In this document: positions 9,064 through 17,541 of the stretch, one piece after another
How the letters are laid out: every line of letters begins with the position of its first letter
How positions within the stretch are numbered: position 1 is the first letter of the stretch
NCBI GenBank assembly: GCA_937951895.1
Contig: CALFER010000025.1
Span: 62,001 to 126,000, forward strand
DNA: 64,000 nt
Direction: 5' to 3'
Source: an uncultured bacterium
GTDB lineage: Bacteria; CSSED10-310; CALFER01
Made by a program: the position numbers and the translations under genes
The notes under the pieces: model-generated
Seen by the model: only the letters and a program-made list of their open reading frames with translations
The model's database searches: none
Told to the model about the DNA's origin: nothing

Positions 9064-9453
9064 TTACTTCAAAATGTCTCGAACGGCAGCCAACAGCTTT
9101 GCGGGCTCGGTTGGCTTGTCAAGAAACTTCCGACTGGGGATCGGACTTTGCGAGATGCTCTGAAAGGACGCCTGCATGTAGTTTTCATAACTGGACAGAG
9201 ATGTCTGAAAGATGATCGGGATATTTTGGGTGCTCGGATCGGATTGCAGCTCAGACGCGAAATCGAAGCCCTCCGTGTCCGTTTCCATCATCACATCCAG
9301 CAAAATCAAATCGGGTTTCGATTCGGAAATTTTCAGGTGCCCTTCCTTCTTGTTTCCGGCGGTCATCACCTTGTACCCGTTGGCCTCGAGGGTGTATCGG
9401 AGCAGTTCGATCTGATCCGGGTCATCATCCACAATCAGAATTTTATATGACAT
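9064..9453 (-). CDS. Stand-alone response regulator receiver (CheY-like)
   Basis: A 129-residue single receiver domain: acidic pocket IVDDDPDQ, phospho-acceptor Asp in LILLDVMM, Thr/Ser in IIFQTSLSS and the Lys in RKFLDKPTEP. No output domain follows. Start at ATG 9453 because AGGAGG sits seven bases upstream; the frame runs 45 bases further up without a good site. It is the first gene of the formate dehydrogenase operon, ending 21 bases before nuoEF, so it may tie enzyme production or assembly to a phosphorelay. No cognate kinase lies nearby. Confidence 0.8.
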   Translation of the reverse strand: MSYKILIVDDDPDQIELLRYTLEANGYKVMTAGNKKEGHLKISESKPDLILLDVMMETDTEGFDFASELQSDPSTQNIPIIFQTSLSSYENYMQASFQSISQSPIPSRKFLDKPTEPAKLLAAVRDILK

Positions 9454-9501
9454 GAGATTCCTCCTTCGATTGGATGTCCATTCGATTCTTCCAGTCACTA
9501 A

Positions 9502-9530
9502 AACCTAATGCATTTGCCTCAAGGTGTCAA
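9502..9530 (-). promoter_or_regulatory. Candidate sigma-70 promoter for the formate dehydrogenase operon
   Basis: Minus strand TTGACA (9530-9525), 17-base spacer, TAGGTT (9507-9502). The -35 box is a perfect consensus match; the -10 box keeps only the outer TA...T. It lies about 50 bases before the receiver gene. Confidence 0.35.
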
Positions 9531-9540
9531 ACCGATGGCG

Positions 9541-11010
9541 TCAAACCGACGGCCGGCTGTCCGGATGTCGGATTCGCTTCCAGCACCCCTCCGCAGCCTC
9601 CCGTCGCCACCACCAGCTTGACGCCTTTGTCGGACCCTCCAAGGCAATCTCAAGTGGCACAATCAACCCGCGGAGCGCTCGGACAGAACTGAAAATCAAC
9701 AATGTGAGCAGAATGGCGGCGTTGAACGGGAGCGCGAGCACAGGGATCCCAAGATCAGCCATCCCGGAGGCGAAACCGGGCCAGATGACGGACATGCCGA
9801 TCGTCAGTCCCCCGACCCAGACGATGGACCGCCCATCAAGAATCACATACTGCCCCGACAGCGCCATGATCAGTGCAATCAGGTTGTAGGCGAAGTCGAG
9901 ATCCATACTCGCGGCAGCGAACATCGATCGGACCGCGATGGCACCCGCCAGCGCAATCACAACCATCAAGCCCGATCGTCGCGAAAACATGCAGATACCC
10001 AGGAAGATAAACCCCCAGGCAAGCACCTGTCGACTGTTGATAAACCATGCCGATCGTCCCGCTCGCGCCGCAAGAAACGCATGAATGGCATCGATCCGGT
10101 CGGTCGGGGAATGCCCGGAAAGCGCCATCGCTCGGCGCAGCCCTTCCCACGTGTCCGGAAAGAACGGGCACCAGATCGCAGCGTTCCGAAATGCGCGCAC
10201 CGATTCCATTGCATCTCCCCGTCGATACGCGATCCAGCCGAGCCCGTTCCAGGCGTCGCCCATTGTCGGATCGATCCGCAACGCCTCCCTGAACGCTCGT
10301 TCCGCCGTCACGGAATCATTTTGAGATATGGCCGCCCATCCCAGTCCATCCTGTGCGTCGGCGAGATGCGGCAGTTCCTGGACAGCCATCGCAAATGCAC
10401 GCTGCGCGCCGTCGAAATCGTTCTGCCTGAAGCGCGCCCAGCCGATGCCGGATTCCCGATACGCAGCGATCCTCTGATTCATCGGAGCGATCTCCGCGAA
10501 GACCTCTTCCGCCTCCATCGGTCGATTGGCCAGGTACAGATGCCACCCGCGAGCGAAATTCCGGTCGTACAAGCCCCCGAGAATCAGACAGGGAATCGTT
10601 GCATAGACGACGATGAGATACGGGATGGAAAAGGGGGCGAGATGCGAATGTTTCCTGCGCAGAAATCCGAGAACCGGCACCAGTGCGGCGGAGGAGAGGG
10701 CCGCGCCGATCACTGTCAGGCTGATTTGCCACATCGGAGCAACCTGAGGAAAGAGGATCCATGAGTATCCGATCAACGCACCGTTCACACCGGGCAAACC
10801 CCGTGCCACCATCCGGCGTGCGGGTCCGCCGATCGAAAATGACCAGGAAGCGACAGCCGCGCCAAGTACCGCCAGGCCGGCAGCCAAAGGAGCAATCAGC
10901 GTCAGCGCGAACAGAAATGCGCTTCCACTCCTGATCGTGTTGCTCAGGAAGAACTGAGCGAACGAGATGGGGATCGAGCACAGCCAACGCCTCACCAGCC
11001 GGTCGTTCAT
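9541..11010 (-). CDS. Urea-transporter-like membrane protein with TPR block between its two halves
   Basis: A 489-residue membrane protein. Residues ~15-145 match the first repeat of the urea transporter (UT) fold: FAQFFLSNTIRSGSAFLFAL, GLPGVNGALIG (71-81), PFSIPYLIV (126-134). Residues ~325-445 match the second: FAYNLIALIMALSGQYV and DLGIPVLALPF. Between them, at ~155-295, are three to four tetratricopeptide repeats (A-x-x-x-F-x-x-A-x-x-x-x-P spacing, for example RAFREALRIDPTMGDAWNGLG). Known UT proteins are trimeric urea channels without such an insert. It overlaps the end of the PaaK-like gene by ATGA, so the two are co-translated. A basic, Trp-rich tail (WWWRRE) ends the protein. Substrate is unknown. 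Confidence 0.65.
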   Translation of the reverse strand: MNDRLVRRWLCSIPISFAQFFLSNTIRSGSAFLFALTLIAPLAAGLAVLGAAVASWSFSIGGPARRMVARGLPGVNGALIGYSWILFPQVAPMWQISLTVIGAALSSAALVPVLGFLRRKHSHLAPFSIPYLIVVYATIPCLILGGLYDRNFARGWHLYLANRPMEAEEVFAEIAPMNQRIAAYRESGIGWARFRQNDFDGAQRAFAMAVQELPHLADAQDGLGWAAISQNDSVTAERAFREALRIDPTMGDAWNGLGWIAYRRGDAMESVRAFRNAAIWCPFFPDTWEGLRRAMALSGHSPTDRIDAIHAFLAARAGRSAWFINSRQVLAWGFIFLGICMFSRRSGLMVVIALAGAIAVRSMFAAASMDLDFAYNLIALIMALSGQYVILDGRSIVWVGGLTIGMSVIWPGFASGMADLGIPVLALPFNAAILLTLLIFSSVRALRGLIVPLEIALEGPTKASSWWWRREAAEGCWKRIRHPDSRPSV

Positions 11011-12389
11011 ACATTCCTCCCCGGCCGTGAGACCACCAGCGGAACTTTGTGGTGACCCGGTTCGGGATCAATGGATGCAACCCTGGTCACCACGCTGATC
11101 ACCTTGTATCGCAGGATTTTGGTAAACTCCCGGGCAATGTACGACTCCAACTCCTCGAAGTCGGACTCGCCACACCGATTGTTCATGACAACCCGGATTT
11201 CAAAACGCGGCATGTCGTGCTGGATGATCTGGTAGGCGGCGACTGCCGGATGATTCGCCGGTATGTTGGTCAGGGCATACGGCGACATCCACGAGCCGTC
11301 CTCGAGCAGGATCGAATCGACCTGCCTGCCTTCGATTCCACGGATGTGCCGGAGCGGATTTCCGCAGGCGCAGGGAGCCCCTGATGGCACAAGAATGTCG
11401 CCAAGCCCCGAATATCGGATGATCGGAGTGGCGCGATTGACCAGATCCGTCACGAGCAGGCGCGCATCCTTACCCCGGTTCGAATCATCCCCCGGGAGTT
11501 CGATGAACAGGTTGTGCTCGGCCAGGTGAAAACCGCCATGAGTCGGGCATTCGAAACCCATGAACCCCGCTTCGGTCGATGTATATGTTTCGATGAGACG
11601 GGCCTCGGGAAATGCCTGGCTGATCGCGTTCCGAGCGCTTTCATCCAGCATTTCCGAGGTCAGATGAATCAGGCGCAGATAGGTCCCGGTTTCTCCCCGT
11701 TCGATCATGTATCGCGCCAGGTTGCGCACGGTTCCGGGATAACTCGACAGATACTCCGGTTCGAGTTCTCTGAGCGCTTCCGCGAGTATGGATGTATGTT
11801 CAGAGGTCGGCAGGAAGCGATCCTCCATGACGGTTGTGCGCAGTTGATCGGCAATCAGGTAATCGATGTTGTGGGGTTTTGAATCCAGAATGAACAGGAC
11901 GTTGGTGAGGGGATGCGCGTCACACCATCGATAGTACAGGAGCGTGTTGACGGCGGTGAACCACTCGAGCGCATCCCGGCTCACGAACAACCCCACTGGC
12001 ACACCGGTCGACCCGCTGGTCTGAACGAAAGCATGTTCGCCATCGTCACCATGGGACACCAGTGTTTCGCGTGGCGCTTGCCGGAGTTCGTCTTTCGTCA
12101 GGATCGGGATCCGAGTGAAATCGCGTCTGGAACATAGCGTGTCCGGATCGAAACCGGCTCGATCGTATTTTTCGCGATAGAACGGAATCCGCTTGAACGC
12201 GTCTCGAACCAGCTCGATCACCGAGGTTTCGTGCCAATCCCTGATCTGCGGTTCGGACCAGTTCTGTGTTTCGATCACACGACCAAGGGCTTCATGAAGA
12301 CGAGACGTGCGGGTTTTCAACTCCACTGCACCCAGTATGTTCGGAAAAAAAGCATCTCCGCCGGTTGATCTCGACATCGATCCACGCAT
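11007..12389 (-). CDS. PaaK/CapK-like adenylate-forming enzyme
   Basis: A 460-residue member of the ANL superfamily, phenylacetate-CoA ligase/CapK branch. The phosphate-binding loop is QTSGSTGVPVG; the AMP-site region TYTSTEAGFMGFECP, the Asp-containing RYSGLGDILVP, and the CACGNPLRHIRGIEGR segment are all in the expected order. The family adenylates a carboxylate and often passes it to CoA or another acceptor. The substrate cannot be read from the sequence. It is translationally coupled to the TPR-containing UT-like protein downstream, an unusual partner. ATG at 12389 is used; a second ATG at 12377 is possible. Confidence 0.78.
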   Translation of the reverse strand: MRGSMSRSTGGDAFFPNILGAVELKTRTSRLHEALGRVIETQNWSEPQIRDWHETSVIELVRDAFKRIPFYREKYDRAGFDPDTLCSRRDFTRIPILTKDELRQAPRETLVSHGDDGEHAFVQTSGSTGVPVGLFVSRDALEWFTAVNTLLYYRWCDAHPLTNVLFILDSKPHNIDYLIADQLRTTVMEDRFLPTSEHTSILAEALRELEPEYLSSYPGTVRNLARYMIERGETGTYLRLIHLTSEMLDESARNAISQAFPEARLIETYTSTEAGFMGFECPTHGGFHLAEHNLFIELPGDDSNRGKDARLLVTDLVNRATPIIRYSGLGDILVPSGAPCACGNPLRHIRGIEGRQVDSILLEDGSWMSPYALTNIPANHPAVAAYQIIQHDMPRFEIRVVMNNRCGESDFEELESYIAREFTKILRYKVISVVTRVASIDPEPGHHKVPLVVSRPGRNV

Positions 12390-12400
12390 ATGCCTATAAT
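12371..12400 (+). promoter_or_regulatory. Candidate promoter for the sigma-like gene
   Basis: TCGACA (12371-12376), 18-base spacer, perfect TATAAT (12395-12400), about 70 bases before the ATG at 12473. It lies over the first codons of the divergent PaaK-like gene. Confidence 0.4.
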
Positions 12401-12472
12401 CTCCATCTCGATTACGTGTTGCGATCGACCGGAGAAGTCGACGGACGCAATCGATTTCAGAGGAATCATAGC

Positions 12473-13060
12473 ATGGCCAGTGACGATACGCCCGATACTG
12501 AACTGCTGAGCCGCATCCGGAATGGCGATCGCGATGCGTTCCTCAGTTTCGCGAACCGCTACGCACCCATCGTGTTTCGAGTTCTCAGACCCCATATCGG
12601 CGATCACATGCGGGCCGCCTGGATCACGGAACTGTCGGTCGCACAGTTTCTTGTCAGATTGAAACATATCGATAACGCTTCCGTCGAAACGCTGTTCGAC
12701 TCGGTCGCCTCTCTGATCCGGTCCGGATTGTCGGATTCACCCGGCACCGGCCTTTCATCGAAACAACTTAAAATCCTCGAATCTCTCACATCGCTTCCCC
12801 TTCAGACCCGAATCATCATCGAAATGGTCCATTTCGAGGGTGTTTCACCCGACATCGTCACCCGACGACTCGGTGTCTCCCGAGGTGAGGTGGCCACCGC
12901 GCTGTCTTCGATGATGACGGACGAAACAGTCGTTCCCAGGAGATCAACCAATGAACCACACCGCACCCGCTCAGCCGGAAAGCCCCCTGGCAAGCGTCCG
13001 GGGTCTGAAACCCGGCGGTACTACCACGATTCGAATCGAGACCGTCGCCGCAAGCATTGA
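12473..13060 (+). CDS. RNA polymerase sigma factor-like protein (ECF type, weak)
   Basis: A 195-residue protein. Residues ~6-40 (LLSRIRNGDRDAFLSFANRY) resemble the region 2 opening of ECF sigma factors, and ~105-150 (LPLQTRIIIEMVHFEGVS, then RRLGVSRGEVATALSSMM) resemble a region 4 helix-turn-helix. The middle is divergent. ATG at 12473 is preceded by GAGG. The last ~35 residues are extremely Arg/Pro/Ser-rich and overlap the next gene in another frame, so the real functional end may be near residue 160. It may control the two following genes or the T2SS genes they run into. Confidence 0.5.
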   Translation: MASDDTPDTELLSRIRNGDRDAFLSFANRYAPIVFRVLRPHIGDHMRAAWITELSVAQFLVRLKHIDNASVETLFDSVASLIRSGLSDSPGTGLSSKQLKILESLTSLPLQTRIIIEMVHFEGVSPDIVTRRLGVSRGEVATALSSMMTDETVVPRRSTNEPHRTRSAGKPPGKRPGSETRRYYHDSNRDRRRKH

Positions 13061-13202
13061 TACGGATTCATCCCCTTCATGCCGAATCGATTTCCTGCCT
13101 GTGCTGCGCCGCAAATCTCTTCCGGAACCGCTTGATTTCCGACCCGCATCATCGATCCCCTCTCCACGGATCGTCAGAAAGCGAACCTATGAACGCACCT
13201 AA
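12951..13202 (+). CDS. Small unknown protein, overlapping the sigma-like gene
   Basis: An 83-residue protein of no recognised family. ATG at 12951 has CCAGGAGA eight bases upstream, which supports it as a real start even though it lies 110 bases inside the sigma-like gene. Composition is Pro/Ser/Arg-rich with no membrane helix and no cysteine pair beyond one Cys, so it does not look like a classic zinc-binding anti-sigma factor. Its end overlaps the next start by 14 bases, consistent with a coupled three-gene unit. Confidence 0.4.
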   Translation: MNHTAPAQPESPLASVRGLKPGGTTTIRIETVAASIDTDSSPSCRIDFLPVLRRKSLPEPLDFRPASSIPSPRIVRKRTYERT

Positions 13203-13995
13203 CTGGCAATCTCCGGGTGAAATCTCCAGGAAATGCCCGAAAATCGGGATTGACCGGATGTCCGTTTCCGGCGACCTCGTTGCTCTGAAGGGCGATCCCT
13301 TCAACATCGGTTCGTATACTCCCGGTTCGGAATACACCGCCGGCGATTACGATATGCCGGACGGGAACCTCTCCCAGATCCTCCGTGGGCGAACGCGCGG
13401 ACCCATCACTTACCGGGGATTCCGATGCGTCGAGATCATCGAGGATCAGTATTCGCCAACCGGAGAGCCGCTCATGCGGATCCGCCGGATCGTTCACCCC
13501 GACGAACGGGTCGCCCGGACGCTGTTGACCATGACCCGGCGGATGGACGGGACGGGATTGATCGAACGGAACGAGATCGAATTGCCGACGGAAATCGGTG
13601 CGCGCTTCCGATGGCGTGTCGTCGAGACCGATTATGAGACGGACCCGAAGAGCGTTACCGGAATCCAGACAGTTGACGGATTGTTCCGTGTCCATATCGG
13701 AAAGAAAACATCGGATTGCCTCCGGTGGATCCGCACCCGCTCAGCCGGTGCCGGGGAGATGGAAGAGGCTGAGGAGATTTTCATCGCGTGCGACTCGGGG
13801 TTGACGATCCTGATCCGTCACTACATCGGTCGCGGCTGGCCCAATCTCGACGATTTCAAGAAATGCCCCAAAATCGAAATGGCCGGCAATATTTACTATT
13901 TATGGTACGTTCGCCGGATCCTGCATGAATCGAGCCCCGCACCCGTCAATTCGACGCAACGCCCGATTGAAACCACTGCTGAAGATGGAACATGA
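13189..13995 (+). CDS. Unknown protein with two KCPKI motifs
   Basis: A 268-residue protein that I do not recognise. It has no signal peptide or membrane segment. The short motif KCPKI occurs twice, near the N-terminus (SRKCPKIGIDRM) and near residue 225 (FKKCPKIEMAGN), suggesting two related ends or a paired Cys site. The central part alternates charged beta-strand-like segments (RIRRIVHPDERVARTLL, DGLFRVHIGKKTSDCLRWIR). It is the third gene of the sigma-like unit and its 3' end overlaps the convergent gspM by 50 bases. Confidence 0.55.
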   Translation: MNAPNWQSPGEISRKCPKIGIDRMSVSGDLVALKGDPFNIGSYTPGSEYTAGDYDMPDGNLSQILRGRTRGPITYRGFRCVEIIEDQYSPTGEPLMRIRRIVHPDERVARTLLTMTRRMDGTGLIERNEIELPTEIGARFRWRVVETDYETDPKSVTGIQTVDGLFRVHIGKKTSDCLRWIRTRSAGAGEMEEAEEIFIACDSGLTILIRHYIGRGWPNLDDFKKCPKIEMAGNIYYLWYVRRILHESSPAPVNSTQRPIETTAEDGT

Positions 13996-14470
13996 CATCC
14001 AGCGTGTCGGCGTCTTTCTCGATCCGGACGATCTCGTAACGCGCCACGCGGATGGCCGGATCACCTGATTCGAACACGTCGAGTAATTCTCCGAGACGAC
14101 TGGCATTGATCGGCGAAATCCTCAACCGGATCTCTTCGATTCGAATCGAACGAATCAGTCGCGGGGATTGCGGCTGAACCTCGCGGATGGCATCGCTCAA
14201 CCCGAGTCTGTTCAGCCTGCCGTCAATGGTCTCAAGAAGGGCCGATCCGGGTTGAGTGGATTGAGAAGGCTGTGTGTTTCGTGCGAGATACCGGATGAGG
14301 TCGTTCGCGATCGCCGGCGCGATCGGTATCGATCCTTCATCCTGCATCTGAATCGCTCGCTTCGTCCCCGCCCACCGAGTCTTCTCGTGATACAACCAGC
14401 CCAGGCAGATCGCGAGGATCACCCACAGCATGACGGCCGTTCGGATCGATGGATGCACGCGAATACTCAT
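13946..14470 (-). CDS. gspM: Type II secretion assembly protein GspM-like
   Basis: A 174-residue bitopic inner-membrane protein: short cytoplasmic N-terminus, one helix at about residues 11-26 (TAVMLWVILAICLGWLY), then a periplasmic part with the alpha/beta ferredoxin-like pattern of GspM/PilO (IRIEEIRLRISPINASRLGELLDVFES). It would pair with GspL in the assembly platform. ATG overlaps the gspL stop by 4 bases. The assignment rests on topology, size and its place at the operon end more than on sequence identity. Confidence 0.7.
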   Translation of the reverse strand: MSIRVHPSIRTAVMLWVILAICLGWLYHEKTRWAGTKRAIQMQDEGSIPIAPAIANDLIRYLARNTQPSQSTQPGSALLETIDGRLNRLGLSDAIREVQPQSPRLIRSIRIEEIRLRISPINASRLGELLDVFESGDPAIRVARYEIVRIEKDADTLDVMFHLQQWFQSGVASN

Positions 14471-15774
14471 GGCGTGCCTCCGGACGCAGTCGACCCGATG
14501 CGGATTTCAAATTCGACGCCCGTATCCGTTGTGGCGGAACGGATCAACGCAACGCGGCCACCCGGAAACTGCTGCTCGACGCGGTTAATGTATCCCGACA
14601 TCCCTGTCAGATCGGGCGCCGAGCCCGTTATGGAGAGTGAATCGAGAGCTCCGGCGATCCGCTGAAGGGCGATTCGACGCTCGGGATCCGCTCCGGCCAA
14701 CCGGTTCAGAATCGCGACGGTCGAGGCATCCAGCCAATTGTCGACATCGAGAGAATCGATCCATTCCGCGGGCAGAAGTGTCTTCGCTTCCCCGATCGTA
14801 GCCTCGGTGGCCGTTCCGTTTCGAGCGATGACCCGGTCGTTTCTCGCGCTCATGAAGCCGATACGGAGAGCCATCGAAGATACGATCAGAATGCTTAAAA
14901 CACTCATCCAGAGAATACGGGGAGAGGCGAACAGGATGCGAGCGGGCGGTTTCCCGGGAATCAGACACGCGGAAGCGCCTGAATGAATGAACGAAAGGGC
15001 TGCGGAGGCGGCTAGCCAGTAATCGTCCATATCGTCGGGGCCTGTGCCGGGCGGAAGCTGCCAGGTCATCGGACGGGGAAGGGTTTGAACGAAAGACGGA
15101 TTGCCGACCCATTCGGGTTGTGCGGTGCGTGGCATCAGCAACGGTGAAGCGATGCTCCAACCGGGATTTTCCACCGACATCTGGCGGATCGTACGGGTAA
15201 ACTCGATCGGAAGATCCGCATCCACGCGACGGACCGTGCGGGCATAACGGAGTGCTCCGCGTGAGAAACCCGCCAGGGTCAGGACATCACCGTGATGGTC
15301 GGCAATCAGATAGTCGCCGTGGTGATCGATGGGGAGGTGGTTGACAAACACCGCGATCGCGGCGGAGGAGGGGATGAACCCGAGGAAATGGAGTCCCTGC
15401 ACATCCAGTTTTTCCGCGAGCGATCGTGCGGCCGATTCATCCCATATCATGCGCCGATCGGCGCTGAACGATCGGCTGGGCTGAAGTGTCAGTTTCGTCT
15501 GGAGCAGTGACCGGGCCGGAGCACGGCTCGTCAGCGCGACCAGTGCGTCAGCCGGTTCGTAGCGCTCGATGGATGGCGGCAGCACGGCGACAATCGGTGC
15601 CGGGATCCTGAGACGCTCGGATAGAGTCTGAAACGGATCCGGTTCCGACAGATCGACCTGCACGATGCGTTCGACTGCTATTCTCGATGCAAACTTCGAG
15701 ACGAGCGCGGCACACAACCGGCCATTTCGCAGAGCGACTCCCGCGCAGCAGCCATGAAACCACCTCACACTCAT
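14467..15774 (-). CDS. gspL: Type II secretion protein GspL-like (actin-like cytoplasmic domain, one membrane helix)
   Basis: A 435-residue protein. The first ~310 residues form a cytoplasmic region with the PilM/GspL-like pattern (VALRNGRLCAALV, DYLIADHHGDVLTLAGFSRG). One membrane helix follows (ILWMSVLSILIVSSMALRIGF), then a periplasmic segment ending in a PilN/GspL-type ferredoxin-like fold (YINRVEQQFPGGRVALIRS). GspL links the ATPase GspE to the pseudopilus. Start at ATG 15774 because it overlaps the gspK stop as ATGA; a GTG nine bases up is also in frame. Confidence 0.78.
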   Translation of the reverse strand: MSVRWFHGCCAGVALRNGRLCAALVSKFASRIAVERIVQVDLSEPDPFQTLSERLRIPAPIVAVLPPSIERYEPADALVALTSRAPARSLLQTKLTLQPSRSFSADRRMIWDESAARSLAEKLDVQGLHFLGFIPSSAAIAVFVNHLPIDHHGDYLIADHHGDVLTLAGFSRGALRYARTVRRVDADLPIEFTRTIRQMSVENPGWSIASPLLMPRTAQPEWVGNPSFVQTLPRPMTWQLPPGTGPDDMDDYWLAASAALSFIHSGASACLIPGKPPARILFASPRILWMSVLSILIVSSMALRIGFMSARNDRVIARNGTATEATIGEAKTLLPAEWIDSLDVDNWLDASTVAILNRLAGADPERRIALQRIAGALDSLSITGSAPDLTGMSGYINRVEQQFPGGRVALIRSATTDTGVEFEIRIGSTASGGTP

Positions 15775-16592
15775 GACGACCACTCCGAGAATCGCACAAG
15801 CACCGTGCGCTGCCCCGACCGCTGCACAATCGCTTCGATATGATGCCTCCAGTCGTTCTTCCGACCCTCGACGCGGATGCGGAAACAGGAACTGCTCACA
15901 CAGATCAATGGAAAAATCCCTCGAAACTCCTCGTTCGTCAATCCCAAACGCTCTTTCATCTCGAAACCGCTCCGGAATGCCTCACGTGATCGCTCGGACA
16001 GAAGTCGTGAAACGGTTTCAGGTGAATCGAACAGCGCGTTGAGCAGGTCGCGGGACGCCGAATTGACATTGATCTGGCCGGTGCCGAACACCGTCATTGC
16101 GCCCGGGGTTTCGGAATCCGTCAGGGTCGCGATCTGCCGGAGTTGTCCGGGGGTGAGCAATGGAGTCGTCGGCTGTCGGGATGCCAGAAATGTCCGGATA
16201 TCCGACTGAGCGGCTTGAAAATCGGGAAACCGATCGGCAGCCAGTTTCCACAGCGGTTCGTTCAGGGTTCCGTCCGGGTGTACGAGCTTCGAGGCATTGA
16301 TCCGGGATTGTTCGTCCGTTATCCGGATCGCCAGGTCCAGTTCGCCGGAATTCCGCTGGAGCGCAGAAGCCCATGCGTCACCCTCTCCGTCGGTTTCACG
16401 CGGGTCGTGCTCGAGGAGCCACCTGCCGATTTCGATACCGGACAGGCATGCCTCGCGAAGCACGATTCGGGACAGTCGGCCGGCTGCTGCGCGCGAGTCG
16501 CCGATCGCCCTTCCCGACATGCGCAACGCGACTGCCATGAAAAGCGCTCCGAGGGCGAGCACTGCGGCGATCGCAAATCCTCTCTGATTCAT
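15771..16592 (-). CDS. gspK: Type II secretion minor pseudopilin GspK
   Basis: A 273-residue pseudopilin. The leader is very short (MNQRG) and cleavage would fall before FAIAAVLALGALFMAVAL; as is usual in GspK the fifth mature residue is not Glu. The large globular domain holds ITDEQSRINASKL and GQINVNSASRDLLNALF, the helix-hairpin-like patterns of the GspK family. It caps the pseudopilus tip with GspI and GspJ. ATGA overlaps couple it to gspJ and gspL. Confidence 0.88.
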   Translation of the reverse strand: MNQRGFAIAAVLALGALFMAVALRMSGRAIGDSRAAAGRLSRIVLREACLSGIEIGRWLLEHDPRETDGEGDAWASALQRNSGELDLAIRITDEQSRINASKLVHPDGTLNEPLWKLAADRFPDFQAAQSDIRTFLASRQPTTPLLTPGQLRQIATLTDSETPGAMTVFGTGQINVNSASRDLLNALFDSPETVSRLLSERSREAFRSGFEMKERLGLTNEEFRGIFPLICVSSSCFRIRVEGRKNDWRHHIEAIVQRSGQRTVLVRFSEWSS

Positions 16593-17143
16593 GGGAACAA
16601 TCCCTCAGGCAGAACGATCAACCGCTCGACCACACCCGAGCCTGAACCTTCCACACGGATTCGAACGGCGAGGGGGATGCCCGACTCCGATGTCCATTCC
16701 TTCAGCCATTCGCCGTCATTGTCCAGACACTCGATCGACAGACGATCGGAGCGTGCGAAAATCTGCTCGACCTGCGGCTCCGCTTCTCCGGATTGCCATT
16801 CGAGCGTCGCACCCGGTCCGCGACCCCATTGGAGCCTGATGGTCGCGATATCGTTGACTCCCGAAGCGTTTCGGCCGCCGATCGCCGTGATCCACGAGAG
16901 CCGATGCGTGTCATCCGGGTGTTTGTTCAGAGCGAAGGAAAACGGATCCCGGGAGGCGATCGTTCCGGTAATGAGGCGTTCGAGTCGATTGAGGTCAGGG
17001 ATGCATGTCCGTGAAGACGGCGCATTCAGTGCGCGCATCGCCGTGCGCGTGAGCATGCCGGTTGAACCCAGCAGCATCGCGATCATCCCGGCGATGCTGA
17101 GCGTCACGAGCGTTTCGATCAGAGTCATTCCGCGCGCGTTCAT
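16589..17143 (-). CDS. gspJ: Type II secretion minor pseudopilin GspJ-like
   Basis: A 184-residue pseudopilin with prepilin leader MNARG and mature start MTLIETLVTLSIAGMIAML, with Glu5 present. The open frame continues 109 codons further upstream over gspI, but the ATG at 17143 overlaps the gspI stop (ATGA) and gives the right leader, so it is the start. Order and length fit GspJ. Confidence 0.82.
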   Translation of the reverse strand: MNARGMTLIETLVTLSIAGMIAMLLGSTGMLTRTAMRALNAPSSRTCIPDLNRLERLITGTIASRDPFSFALNKHPDDTHRLSWITAIGGRNASGVNDIATIRLQWGRGPGATLEWQSGEAEPQVEQIFARSDRLSIECLDNDGEWLKEWTSESGIPLAVRIRVEGSGSGVVERLIVLPEGLFP

Positions 17144-17541
17144 GACAGCGTCCCCCGGCAGATGCGATTCAGTCGGATTCTCCCTCCGCGCTGACCGGTC
17201 TCGAGCACAATTTCGACAGACATCAAACCCTCGAACTCGGGCATCGGAATGCGTTGGATGTCGAGGCGCCATCCCATTTTCGATGCCCGGGTGACCCAGG
17301 AGGAGGCGTCGAACGCCCCGGATGGCTGATTGAGTGCCAGATCCGCAGCGAGCGCCTCGAGAAACTCCGCGGCTACCTCGACCCGATCTGCCCTGGCACG
17401 CGCACGAAGAGCCTCCGTGCATATCTGCGTGACGCCCGCAAGACACAGCGCGAGAATCGACAGGGCGCAAAGTGTCTCGATCAGGGTGAATCCGGCTGAT
17501 CCGCGATCCCGAAATCCGGCCCCTCGCTCTGCCCGCATCAT
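17140..17541 (-). CDS. gspI: Type II secretion minor pseudopilin GspI-like
   Basis: A 133-residue pseudopilin. A 16-residue basic leader ends at G before FTLIETLCALSILALCLAG, a textbook prepilin peptidase site with Glu5. ATG at 17541 overlaps the gspF stop; the long upstream extension of the same frame is antiparallel noise over gspF. Size fits GspI. No gspG or gspH copy lies between it and gspF. Confidence 0.8.
   Translation of the reverse strand: MMRAERGAGFRDRGSAGFTLIETLCALSILALCLAGVTQICTEALRARARADRVEVAAEFLEALAADLALNQPSGAFDASSWVTRASKMGWRLDIQRIPMPEFEGLMSVEIVLETGQRGGRIRLNRICRGTLS

Noticed and set aside
12266..12472. N-terminal extension of the sigma-like frame
   Set aside because: It would lie over the PaaK-like start and the candidate promoter; ATG 12473 has a better site.
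16143..17294. A 383-residue plus-strand frame opposite gspJ and gspK
   Set aside because: No domain, Arg/Ser-rich, and opposite well-supported pseudopilins.
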